Below the pieces are notes generated by a model that did no database searches, was not told where the DNA came from, and was given only the letters and a program-made list of their open reading frames with translations. The translations under genes were made by a program, and so were the position numbers. 64,000 bases of DNA. Origin: Glandiceps talaboti (Eukaryota > Hemichordata > Enteropneusta > Spengelidae). The stretch covers positions 8,544,960-8,608,959 of the forward strand of contig NC_135557.1 of NCBI RefSeq assembly GCF_964340395.1, written 5' to 3'. Below are positions 49,887 through 63,200 of this stretch, piece by piece. Numbering within the stretch: the first letter of the stretch is position 1; each line of letters opens with the position of its first letter.

Positions 49887-50487
49887 AGACAGTATTATTG
49901 TTTATTTGCCAGAGGTAGAAAAAAACAACAACCAAATGTACATATCAAATATGAAATAATCAAGTAAACACATCGGTAGTGAGAATATATATATATAACT
50001 TTAAAATTTGCCTGGACCCCAAAAATAGTTTGTTCAAACTAGTCGAGTTCAAGGCCCAAGGAAAACATATACAGTAATATAATGTACATATAACATAAAG
50101 AAACAAATGTTTGGTTCCAGTTATTGAACCAAAGTAGTTTTTACTGCCGACCATAACACTTGTGTTTAGGTATTCGAGAATAAAATAATAATAATCTTGA
50201 CAACTGTGAAGTCATGCGAGAAAAAGTGGATGGGGATACTGACATCGACGTAAAATAACAATTATATAAAACTGTTCTTCTAATCTGTAATGAAAATAAT
50301 CCGATTAGAAGAAACCAGTAACACAGAGACCAAACGTCCATTTCTTCCATGATTCAATCGAAGTTGAATGACGACAAATTTAACTACGGATACTCTGTCG
50401 CATAGCAACGGATCAAACGTAGAATCCTAAAGTAGATACAGCTAGAAAGTTATTATAATGTTGTATCTTATTTCTTTCCAACTGTAG

Positions 50488-50565
50488 GTGAGAAATATGC
50501 CAATCTTCAACCAGTACAGCGGAATAAACAGGAGAACGTCCATATGCGAGCCCTTAGAAGAAGAC
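50488..50565 (+). CDS. Main gene, exon F (basic end)
   Basis: 78 nt, acceptor tttccaactgtag, donor GTGAGT, phase 1 to phase 1. Encodes a polar segment ending in Arg-Arg-Arg. Together with exon G it forms a strongly basic stretch between linker and TRADD-N domain. Confidence 0.6.
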
Positions 50566-50695
50566 GTGAGTATATATTGTACTTCATAGATTGTTATTTG
50601 TAATTATTATCATTATTGTTGTTATTGTCTTACTCTATCGTATGACTTGGCCAAGATATTTTAATAATTGTATCTTGCATTTGTTACCGTTACAG

Positions 50696-50740
50696 GGAAA
50701 GTTATGGCAGGGAAACCAAAGACGAGGAAACGAAAATATG
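50696..50740 (+). CDS. Main gene, exon G (basic, possible nuclear localisation signal)
   Basis: 45 nt, acceptor gttaccgttacag, donor GTGAGG, phase 1 to phase 1. Encodes KVMAGKPKTRKRKY preceded by Arg from the splice. With the Arg triplet of exon F it resembles a bipartite nuclear localisation signal; it could equally bind nucleic acid or acidic lipids. A longer hydrophobic open frame across this region (50,591-50,965) is in another frame and reads through the intron. Confidence 0.5.
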
Positions 50741-51130
50741 GTGAGGAAAAGTCATGTTGCTTTCGTTACTTTCACAACGTTTGTCCCTATAGTAGCTAAA
50801 AACAACTTAGTTTCTATAGACATTTTCATGGTCGCTGGGTATTCAGTATTATATGTTGTGACATCCTATATTCTCGAGTATTTTTATTTCCTAACTTTGA
50901 AGGTATTAACGATTGTAATGAATGTATTCCATATTGTTATATGTTTGAGCTGCCTATCATCATAGCCATATGAGAACTACACATAACCATACAGTTGTAA
51001 CCCATATCCCACAATTAACAACATCCCAAACATCATTGGCACCAGTCGAATCGTTTTGTCATATTACTTTAAGCATACGCACAAACAAACTGATAAAGAG
51101 AAGGACAGGGAGAAACCCAGTCGGTTGGTC

Positions 51131-51132
51131 TT

Positions 51133-51175
<43 letters not shown>

Positions 51176-51307
51176 GTTCAGTTTGAATTGAATGAATGAA
51201 TGAATGAACGAACGAATGAACGAACGCACGCACGAATGAATGAATGAATGAATGAATGAATGAATGAATGAATGAATGAATGAATGAATGAATGAATGAA
51301 TGAATGA
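51131..51307. repeat. (ACAG)n and (GAAT)n microsatellites
   Basis: ACAG units at about 51,133-51,177 and GAAT units (some GAAC) at about 51,190-51,307, in the intron before the TRADD-N exon. Confidence 0.95.
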
Positions 51308-51462
51308 TACCATCGTCCCTTTTTCACTTTACATCTTTGTTCTTTTAAAATATTCTAATTATAATCAATTAACATGTGACCCAGGTGAAAGCATAATACT
51401 GACTGGCGTCGATTAAACACACTTACACTGGCGTTTCCTTTATTATTAATAATTATTTCCAG

Positions 51463-51843
51463 GTGAAATTCAAATAACTGTTGACGTTAAAGTTGAAGGG
51501 AAGATAGATGACGTGGATAAATTAAGGTCTGAAGTGTTTGATGCCATTCGTGGTTGGAATGATCTACCTCACATCAACTCCTACTTCCTAGAAATCAACG
51601 ACGTTGTCGACAAAGAACTGTGTGCACATGGTCGATGTCTTTTTATCAGGTGTAGGGATAATGTGACAGCAACGAAAATATGGAATGATATGATGAAAGG
51701 CTCAATCAAAACACACTTGGAAAAGGATCTCATAACTGACAAACTAAAATCCACTAAAGGTGACATCTCCTTTTCGATAACTGTCAACATAGAGACTGCA
51801 AACTACAAGAAGTGTGTTGCAGAATTGAAATATCTGAAGCAAG
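51463..51843 (+). CDS. Main gene, TRADD-N-like domain exon
   Basis: 381 nt, acceptor aattatttccag, donor GTTTGT, phase 1 to phase 1, so the whole domain is one exon of 127 codons. It opens with a beta-strand (EIQITVDVKVEG), has a helix (KLRSEVFDAIRGW), a second strand pair around LFIRCRDNVTATKIWNDMM and DLITDKL, and closes with ISFSITVNIETANYKKC. This alternation and the wording '(L)xIRC...W.DM..G....LE..LITD' and 'T.N.E..NY..C' match the TRADD-N domain seen in many invertebrate predicted proteins beside NTPase, TPR or GT4-conflict domains. TRADD-N is the TRAF-binding-type fold at the N-terminus of vertebrate TRADD and is thought to act as an adaptor in immune or death signalling. If the donor is not used, the frame ends 8 nt later, with AATAAA at about 51,900, which could give a short isoform. 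Motif-based call. Confidence 0.7.
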
Positions 51844-52960
51844 GTTTGTAATGCAACACATTCACACACATTCCATTTTTTTTAAAATGTGTTGGTACAA
51901 AATAAAAAGGATACACAATAATTAACCGTATATTAGTTTCTGTTTTACACAACGAATGTTTATCATGGAAGTAAACATAAATTCTCTTTTTCCACTTTAA
52001 ATTCTACAACATGCATGTTTTGAACAAAATCATTTGTCTTTCTTCAGAACCTAAACTTATAAGTAGGCTCACAGAATGATTCAAAGAAATAGTGTAAAGG
52101 ACCAACATTTGAAAATTTATTATGGCGGTAATTTTGTCCTCTTGCCAAAAATTGTATTAAAGTCACTTCTCAAATTGAGTTAATAAACAAATAGTTTTAC
52201 GCTAGCTCTTGAGATAAACTAGTCAATGACATATTTTGATCAGTTGAGTGTGACAATGTCATTATTCTGTCAAAGAAAGATTAATAACAGCATATGGTCT
52301 TAGTGTACACAGTACGTCAGAATTTCGCTGACAGTATAATTTTGAGTTAATTATCACCGATGACACCATTTACTTTCATCATGAATCAAATAGAAGATAT
52401 ATGACATAATGTTTAATAATATAAATGTAATATTTCCTTGAAGTAATATTTTGAACAATAAAGCCCAGTAGGACAAAGGGTTTTGAGGAGAAAGGGTATC
52501 ATCTAGTTGGAGTAGTAGCTGACGAACTACAAATCTTTGCCTGTTGGGCTATTCCCCAGTGCTTGTATGATCCTATACAATAGTAACCTTGTATGTGATG
52601 TGTAGTAAGTTGAACATTCACTGTAACATTTAGTGTTCAGACCGTGTAATAGAAGTATCGAATAACATTGAGATCTTAAAGAGTTACTTTCATATGTGTT
52701 TGATGCTAAATCCAAAGTGGATGGCGAGAACACGTGTATGAAATACTCTTTTTATAGTACACATTTTTTGATGGCATTTACTTATCGTATTTTTCTTCTT
52801 CAATATACTTGATAACCTTCATAGCGTTAATTTGGGAAAAGAAACGATATAACTGAGATATACAGATTATACGTATTTAGCCTACTATAGTTTTCGTTAA
52901 ACTTTTGGTTTTTCTACATAGATAAATACTATGAACAGCTTTAATGTACTTTTTCAACAG

Positions 52961-53073
52961 AGAAGTCAACGAAAATCGCAGTCCTGATCAGAAAGTATCT
53001 TTTCACTAAATATGAAGTTGAGAAAATATTCCGAAATATTCCATGCTGTGAATCAAAACGTTCACTTTTGTAA
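52961..53073 (+). CDS. Main gene, possible alternative terminal exon
   Basis: Acceptor tactttttcaacag, then 36 codons open in the phase supplied by the TRADD-N exon, ending in TAA at 53,071-53,073. The peptide is basic with two adjacent cysteines. If spliced in, it would replace the coiled coil. No other support, and it may be chance. Confidence 0.3.
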
Positions 53074-53185
53074 TTGAATTACACTTAAAACACTCCAATG
53101 TATTAACAACATTATCATGAATATTAACAGACCAGGAATTATGTCTATCTTATAATTAATTATGTGTTTTGTTATTTATTCTTAG

Positions 53186-53226
53186 GAGCTCGCGAAGATG
53201 AATCCGAAAATGACCCAACAGATGAC
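53186..53226 (+). CDS. Main gene, short acidic exon I
   Basis: 41 nt, acceptor gttatttattcttag, donor GTAAGA. Enters in phase 1, leaves in phase 0, and encodes ARED-ESEND-PTDD. It matches the phase-0 entry of the coiled-coil exon, which is the strongest evidence for it. Confidence 0.6.
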
Positions 53227-53811
53227 GTAAGAAAGAATAGTCTAATTTATTTCGCTTTAAAGTGATTAATTGATATGAATGGTTAGTTTAATAAGAAATA
53301 TATAAGGGGAGAGGGATGAAGAATATTGCAAAATGTCAAGTTCTACAAAGCAGTTCTTTAATGAGACTAAGTTTAAACAAATTAAGGAATTTTCACTTTT
53401 TACAGTAACCTAATTGTATTATCTATTTTTGCATTGTTTTGTAATTTTAGCATCCCATCACTTCCACTATTTTAGAACATATATTGAAATTGTTGCTTAC
53501 AACTATGCAATGAAAGGATTAATGGGTATGGTGTGGTGTGGTGTAAAATTACAAATGTGGTGGCAGTAATTGGATAGAGTCCTTTCTATTGAACCACAGA
53601 CTTGGGTCCCTTTTTTGTTAATAACATAGGTTATGATTTAATGAACTGAAAATCAAAAGATAGTCGCTTTTTAGAACACATTAAAATGAAATCCTAGAAG
53701 GCTATATTTTACACTACAGCCTATGTTTGATTCCCCATTAGCTTCTTTATTAGAAAACTGCATCTGTCTCTACCAAACATACTGAAGCATCAAAATTTAT
53801 CATTTTACCAG

Positions 53812-56107
53812 GCACAATTATGTGTACAAGAAAGTGAGAAGCTAGAGAATATAAAAAAGGAAGGTGAAAGAGAGAAAGCACAGCATGTCGAGAAACTTGA
53901 ACTATCAACAACACAATTAGAATACACTGAACAAAAAATGACAGAATTGCGATTACAATATGAAAGTCTGTGTGAACAGTTTCAAAACCAAAACAGGACA
54001 CACGAAGAAGAGAAAAACCGCCATCACGCTTCCAATAAGATATTAACCAATCAAATACAGGAACTCAACAATAACTTATCAAGGGTTAACAAGGAAAAGC
54101 AAATTCTTGAAGAGAGTTGTTTATCAGACGAGAAAACCCTCAAGCAGAAGGAAAAGCTTATAGAAGAAATAAACACAAAACTTCTGACGACTGAAAACAT
54201 GGTCATGGATTTAACAGAAAAGAATAGTAAACTTGTAGACGAGTGCAATACAATGCAAAAGGATTCAGAGGCCAGACAACATATGTATAAAGAACTGGAG
54301 AACACCAACCATGATCTGAAAAGGAAGATTACCAGTGATACAGTCGTTATTGGAGACTTACAAAATGAGTTAAGTTTACAAACTACAGTGGTCGAAAACA
54401 TAAAGAAAGATTCTGAGCAGGAGAAAACAGAGATTAAGAAGAGACTCACTTGCGAGACCAAACAGAAAGACATTTCTCAACAATTGCAAGCAAAACTACA
54501 GGTTGAAAAACAGAATGTCGAAGACCAACACAAAAAACTACTTAGAAATATCACCGACTTGGAACAGGAACTAAAGACAGCCCAAGACATGATGGCGAAC
54601 TTGCAGCATTGTAAGGAAAAAGAAATGCAACGACACGAGACTAACGAAAAAGATTCAAAACGCCAGATACTTGAGTCCTCAGAAACTATATCATTACTTC
54701 GAAATGAGAAACATGAACTTGAAGTAAAACATAAGCAGGACAATGAATACTTAAGGAAAAAAGAGATCGACTTGAGACAATCACTTGCAATCTTTGAATA
54801 TAAAATGGCTGATTGCGAGGAAACGAATGTACTATGTAAGTCATTACAGGAAGAACTAGATAAACAAGGAAAACAACTATTAGAAGTGAACAGGACAAAG
54901 CAAGAGCAAGAAGAAACGATTAGTTATAACAGATCAAGTATTGCGGACTTGCGAAAGAAACTCGCCATTATAACAGAGAAGGAATTTAAAACGAGAAATG
55001 AGATGTCAAAGTTAAGAGATGAACTCCAAAAAGAAGCTAGACAAAGAGAACTGTCTTCACTACAACTAACTACAATGAAGGATGAACATCATAGCCTTCA
55101 AGTACAAAAGGAAGAACAAACAAAGCGTGTAGAGAAATTGGAACGGATGCTTCAAATGGAACGCCGTAAGATTGATAATCTAACAAAGACCAATGAAGAA
55201 GAGAAGCAGCGACTTCAGGAAGGAGAAAAGGCAGTATCTGACCAGCTACAGAAATCCAAGGTCACAATATTTGAATTGGAAAAGAAAATGCGAACACTAG
55301 GAGAGGAAAGCGAGCAAAAGAAAGGCAAGTTACTTCAGTCCTCAGTAAATGTATCACAACTTCAAAAGGAGAATCAGGAAATCAAATTACAGCTTAAGAC
55401 AGCAAGGGAAGATTTCCGACAGACAGTAGATTTGAGGCAATCGCTTGAAAAAAGAATGGCAAGTTGTGAGGAACAAAATGTAACATTGACAACACAATGC
55501 AAAACATTACAGGAAGAACTAGGTAAAAGAGAACAACAGCTATTAGATATAAAAAGGACAAAGGAAAAGCAAGAAGCAACGATTCGTCATTACAGATCAA
55601 ATATTGCGGACTTGCACACTGAACGCACCAATATAACAGAGAAGGAAGTTAAAACGAGAAAGTCGGCCGAAAGTGAGATGGCAAAGTTAAGAGATGAACT
55701 CCAAAAAGAAGCTAGACAAAGGAAACTGTCTTCACAAGAACTAACTACAATGAAGGATGAACATCATCGCCTTCAAGTACAAATGAAAGAACAAATAAAA
55801 CGTGTGGAGAAATCGGAACAGATGCTGCAAATAGAACGCCGTGAGAAAGATAATCTAATAAAGACCAATGAAGAAGAGAAGCAGCGACTTCAGGAAGGAG
55901 AAAAGGCAGTATCTGACCAGCTACAAAAATCCAAGGTCGCAATATCTGAATTGGAAAAGAAAGTACGGGAACAAGAAGAGGAAAGCAAGTTAAGTGAAAC
56001 GAATTTGCAAAAGAAGGATAAAGAAACCGATGATATGGTGAAGGAATTGGAGGGAGCCAAGAGTATGATTAAAAAATTGGAGAAATGTAAAGAAGACTTG
56101 CTGTTAG
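53812..56107 (+). CDS. Main gene, long coiled-coil exon
   Basis: A 2,296-nt exon with acceptor tatcattttaccag, open in phase 0 and ending at donor TTAG|GTAGGT in phase 1. It encodes about 765 residues of Lys/Glu/Gln/Leu-rich heptad sequence with almost no Pro, a long parallel coiled coil of myosin-tail/SMC-like composition. Residues from nt 54,769 and 55,429 start two tandem repeats of about 220 residues (DLRQSL...LQEEL...KLRDELQKEARQR...EGEKAVSDQLQKS) of high identity. Such a rod would drive oligomerisation of the TRADD-N and GT4 parts. If the donor is skipped, the frame stops at 56,176-56,178 after 23 more residues. Composition alone would also fit many other coiled-coil proteins. Confidence 0.75.
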
Positions 56108-56178
56108 GTAGGTATTTCGATGCAATACTTAGAAGTTATTCCCACATTTTTTCTTCATTCAGCCAATTAAAATACTAA

Positions 56179-56938
56179 TGACATACGGGTTCACTGTAAC
56201 TACAAGTCGCTAGACCAGTTGTGACAACCCTTAAGCCACAAGGCTGAATGAAGAAAAATGTTGGAAAATAACATTACTTATCAACACCAGTAATATCAAA
56301 GAAAAATCGGAGAAAATAAAGCGGATTATATTTTGTTGCTGCAATGCCAAGTTGTTCTGAAATATTAGTTAGAAATTGCTCATTATAAGTTCACAAAAAT
56401 AGATTTCAAAAGCATGGGAATGTTGAAATTTCAGTAGTGTTTGCATCACTGCGTTTCTTGAAAACATAAGCTATATAAAATTGTCTGTCTTGAAAATACC
56501 CAAAGGATTCCTGGGGCGCAAATCAGCCATTACAAACATGGACTAACAAGACTGGGATCAGAATTTACGGCGGGGAGGGGAGGGGGGAGAAATTCATTTC
56601 GCATCCCCATTCGCACTCACAAAAAATTACATAGCTTTCCCTCCCATATTTCAATGTGTACAGTACTACACCCCCACCCCACGCTACGGTACACGACTTT
56701 AAACCAACTGTGGATATTAACTTCAGTGTCCATACATGACGAGAGATTTCTTTACAAATATATATGAGCTTTGCGAAAGATCTCACATTGATCTGTAACC
56801 TGTACTTTTGAAATACTTAGCCAGCAGAGTTTTCTATTTCAATCTTGATTCTAGCTGGGCAAAAACAGCCTACCCCATGACAGTTAGTGGGGAGTGCGTG
56901 TACCCCTCAAACAGTAAGCACTTTTTTGACAATAAGAA
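56179..56938. other. 3' flank or intron, nothing recognised
   Basis: No exon with good borders seen before the repeat block. Contains a G-rich/C-rich pair near 56,570-56,690. Confidence 0.5.
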
Positions 56939-57222
<284 letters not shown>

Positions 57223-60200
57223 GACATACCTGTATACACATCATTACAATGATGTATGGTATAGATACTATAGATATACCTGTATACACATCATTACATT
57301 GATGTATGGTATAGATACTATAGACATACCTATATACATATCATTGCATTGATGTATGGTATAGATACTATAGACATACCTGTACACACATCATTACATT
57401 GATGTATGGTGTAGATAGTATAGACATCTGTATACACATCATTACATTCATGTATGGTATAGACACTGTAGACATACCTGTATACACATCATTACATTGA
57501 TGTATGGTATAAATACTGTAGACATACCTGTATACACATCATTACATCGATGTATGGTATAGATACTGTAGACATACCTATATACACATCATTACATTGA
57601 TGTATGGTATAGATACTGTAGACATACCTGTATACACATCATTACATTGATGTATGGTATAAATACTATAGACATACCTGTATACACATCATTACATTGG
57701 TGTTTGCTATAGATAATATAGACATACCTGTATACACATCATTACATTGATGTATGGTGTAGATACTATAGACATAACTGTATACACATCATTACATTGA
57801 TATATGTATATAGATACTGCAGACATACCTGCATACACATCGTTACATTGATATCTGGTATATAAATACTATAGACATAACTGTATACACATCATTACAT
57901 TAATGTTTGGCATAGATACTATAGACATACCTGTATACACATCATTACATTGATGTATGGTATAGACACTATAGACATACCTGTATACACATCATTACAT
58001 TGATGTATGATATAGATACTGTAGACTTACCTGTATGCACATCATTACAATGATGTTTGGTATAGATACTATAGACATACCTGTATACACATCATTACAT
58101 TGATGTATGGTATAGATACTGTAGACATACCTGTATACACATCATTACATTGATGTATGGTATAGATACTGTAGACATACCTGTATACATATCATTACAT
58201 TGATGTATGGTATAGCTACTGTAGACATACCTGTATACACATCATTACATTGATGTATGGTATAAATACTGTAGACATACCTGTATACACATCATTACAT
58301 TGATGTATGGTATAGATACTGTAGACATACCTGTATACACATCATTACATTGATGTATGGTATAGATACTATAGACATACCTGTATACCCATCATTACAT
58401 TGATGTATGGTATAGATACTATAGACATACCTGTATACACATCATTACATTGATGTATGGTATAAATACTGTAGACATACCTGTATATACAACATTACAT
58501 TGATGTATGGTATAGCTACTATAGACAGACCTGTATACACATCATTACATTGATGTATGGTATAAATACTGTAGACATACCTGTATATACAACATTACAT
58601 TGATGTATGGTATAGCTACTATAGACATACCTGTATACACATCATTACATTGATGTAGGGTATAGATACTGTAGACATACCTGTATACACATCATTACAT
58701 TGATGTATGGTATAGATACTGTAGACATACCTGTATACATATCATTACATTGATGTATGGTATAGCTACTGTAGACATACCTGTATACACATCATTACAT
58801 TGATGTATGGTATAAATACTGTAGACATACCTGTATACACATCATTACATTGATGTATGGTATAGATACTGTAGACATACCTGTATACACATCATTACAT
58901 TGATGTATGGTATAGATACTATAGACATACCTGTATACCCATCATTACATTGATGTAGGGTATAGATACTATAGACATACCTGTATACACATCATTACAT
59001 TGATGTATGGTATAAATACTGTAGACATACCTGTATATACAACATTACATTGATGTATGGTATAGCTACTATAGACAGACCTGTATACACATCATTACAT
59101 TGATGTATGGTATAAATACTGTAGACATACCTGTATATACAACATTACATTGATGTATGGTATAGCTACTATAGACATACCTGTATACACATCATTACAT
59201 TGATGTAGGGTATAGATACTATAGACATACCTGTATACACATCATTACATTGATGTATGGTATAAATACTATAGACATACCTGTATATACAACATTACAT
59301 TGATGTCTGGTATAGACACTATAGACATACCTGTATACACATCATTACATTGATGTATGGTATAAATACTGTAGACATACCTGTATATACAACATTACAT
59401 TGATGTATGGTATAGCTACTATAGACATACCTGTATACACATCATTACATTGATGTAGGGTATAGATACTATAGACATACCTGTATACACATCATTACAT
59501 TGATGTATGGTATAAATACTATAGACATACCTGTATACACATCATTACATTGATGTATGTTGTCGATACTGTACTTAAGGAGGCCATTTAGTGACATAGA
59601 GAGAGAGAGTTTTAGAAGTTTTTATATTTGCAAATTATTCTGCGTCCCCTGTTCAGACCACAAGAATTTTCATGGACCCCCTTTGTACCCTCAGGATTTT
59701 TTATGTCCACCCCCCCCCCCCACATAAATTTTGACTGCATCGTAAAGATACTATAGACATACCTGTATACACATCATTACATTGATGTATGGTATAGATA
59801 CTGTAGACATACATGTATACACATCATAACATGGATGTATGGTATAGATACTGTACACATACCTATATACATAGATCATTACATATATGTTTGGTATAGA
59901 TTGTGACATACCTGTATACACATCATTACATTGATGTATGCTATAGACACTGTAGACATACCTGTATACACATCATTACATTGATGTATGGTATAGATAC
60001 TATAGACATACCTGTATACACATCATTACATTGATGTATGATATAGATACTGTAGACTTACCTGTATGCACATCATTACAATGATGTTTGGTATAGATAC
60101 TATAGACATACCTGTATACACATCATTACATTGATGTATGGTATAGATACTGTAGACATACCTGTATACACATCATTACATTGATGTATGGTATAGATAC

Positions 60201-63200
60201 TGTAGATATACCTGTATACACATCATTACATTGATGTAGGGTATAGATACTATAGACATACCTGTATACACATCATTACATTGATGTATGGTATAAATAC
60301 TGTAGACATACCTGTATATACAACATTACATTGATGTATGGTATAGCTACTATAGACATACCTGTATACACATCATTACATTGATGTATGGTATAAATAC
60401 TGTAGACATACCTGTATATACAACATTACATTGATGTATGGTATAGCTACTATAGACATACCTGTATACACATCATTACATTGATGTAGGGTATAGATAC
60501 TGTAGACATACCTGTATACACAGCATTACATTGATGTATGGTATAAATACTATAGACATACCTGTATACACATCATTACATTGATGTATGGTGTAGATAC
60601 TATAGACATACCTGTATATACAACATTACATTGATGTCTGGTATAGACACTATAGACATACCTGTATACACATCATTACATTGATGTATGGTATAAATAC
60701 TATAGACATACCTGTATATACAACATTACATTGATGTATGGTATAGATACTATAGACATACCTGTATACACATCATTACATTGATGTATGTTGTCGATAC
60801 TGTACTTAAGGAGGCCATTTAGTGACATAGAGAGAGAGAGTTTTAGAAGTTTTTATATTTGCAAATTATTCTGCGTCCCCTGTTCAGACCACAAGAATTT
60901 TCATGGACCCCCTTTGTACCCTCAGGATTTTTTATGTCCACCCCCCCCCCCCACATAAATTTTGACTGCATCGTAAAGATACTATAGACATACCTGTATA
61001 CACATCATTACATTGATGTATGGTATAGATACTGTAGACATACATGTATACACATCATAACATGGATGTATGGTATAGATACTGTACACATACCTATATA
61101 CATAGATCATTACATATATGTTTGGTATAGATTGTGACATACCTGTATACACATCATTACATTGATGTATGTTATAGACACTGTAGACATACCTGTATAC
61201 ACATCATTACATTGATGTATGGTATAGATACTATAGACATACCTGTATACACTCATTAAATTGATGTGTGGTATAGATACTGTAGACATACCTGTATACA
61301 CATCATTACATTGATGTATGCTATAGACACTGTAGACATACCTGTATACACATCATTACATTGATGTATGGTATAGATACTATAGACATACCTGTATACA
61401 CTCATTAAATTGATGTGTGGTATAGATACTGTAGACATACCTGTATACACATCATTACATTGATGTATGGTATAGATACTGTAGACATACCTGTATACAC
61501 ATCATTTCATTTGATGTATGGCATAGACACTGTAGACATACCTGTATACACATCATTACATTGATGTATGGTATAGATACTGTAGACATACCTATATACA
61601 CATCATTACATTGGTGTATGAATTAGATACTGTAGACATACCTGTATACACATCATTACATTGATATATGGTATAGATACCATAGACATACCTGTATACA
61701 CATCATTACATTGATGTATGGTATAGATCTTAATACTGCAGACCACAGGCACCTGTTTCCCGGAATATGTATGAGAAATTTTCTATCTGAATACAGTGAA
61801 ATGTTGAGTATATCAATAATATTGACGTTTCTAACAAATTGTATATGGAAGGAGTAAAACTACTCTTGTTTACTCTTGATCACGCAAGCCCTCTCACACC
61901 GAGATTCTTGTGGTGAGTTGACTTGAGCAATCACAGAAAGAAGCATAATTTTACCCCTTCCATATACAATTGGTTAAACAGGTTAATATCATCGATATTA
62001 TCAACATTTTCTTGTATTCTGATAGGAAAATACCAATATGTATCTCGAGAAACAAGTGCCTATGCTGACAAACCTGTTATACACATCATTACATTGATGT
62101 ATGGTATAGACACTATAGACATACCTGTATACACATCATTACATTGATGTATGATATAGATACTGTAGACTTACCTGTATGCACATCATTACAATGATGT
62201 TTGGTATAGATTCTGTAGACATACCTGTATACACATCATTACAATGATGTTTGGTATAGATACTATAGACATACTTGTATACACATCATTACATTGATGT
62301 ATGGTATAGATACTATAGATATACCTATATACATATCATTGCATTGATGTATGGTATAGATACTATAGACATACCTGTATACACATCATTACATTGATGT
62401 ATGGTATAAATACTGTAGACATACCTGTATACACATCATTACATTGATGTATGGTATAGATACTGTAGACATACCTGTATACACATCATTACATTGATGT
62501 ATGGTATAGATACTATAGACATACCTGTATACCCATCATTACATTGATGTAGGGTATAGATACTATAGACATACCTGTATACACATCATTACATTGATGT
62601 ATGGTATAAATACTGTAGACATACCTGTATATACAACATTACATTGATGTATGGTATATATACTATAGACATACCTGTATACACATCTTTACATTGATGT
62701 AGGGTATAGATACTATAGACATACCTGTATACACATCATTACATTGATGTATGGTATAAATACTATAGACATACCTGTATATACAACATTACATTGATGT
62801 ATGGTATAGATACTATAGACATACCTGTATACACATCATTACATTGATGTATGTTGTCGATACTGTACTTAAGGAGGCCATTTAGTGACATATATAGAGA
62901 GAGTTTTAGAAGTTTTTATATTTGCAAATTATTCTGCGTCCCCTGTTCAGACCACAAGAATTTTCATGGACCCCCTTTGTACCCTCAGGATTTTTTATGT
63001 CCACCCCCCCCCCCCACATAAATTTTGACTGCATCGTAAAGATACTATAGACATACCTGTATACACATCATTACATTGATGTATGGTATAGATACTGTAG
63101 ACATACATGTATACACATCATAACATGGATGTATGGTATAGATACTGTACACATACCTATATACATAGATCATTACATATATGTTTGGTATAGATTGTGA

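Larger units (their letters stand above)
46914..49888 (+). repeat. Exon-carrying tandem duplication, copy 3 (~2,975 bp)
   Basis: Offset 4,513 from copy 2, reduced by a 2-bp deletion near 48,646 and a few later indels. Its 55-bp array has only about four, more diverged units, after which unique sequence resumes at about 49,889. Confidence 0.95.

Noticed and set aside
50591-50965. Hydrophobic 124-codon open frame
   Set aside because: Runs across splice sites of exon G in another frame; composition is typical of AT-rich intron.
51131-51313. His-Ser-Phe-Ile repeat frame
   Set aside because: Translation of the (GAAT)n tract.
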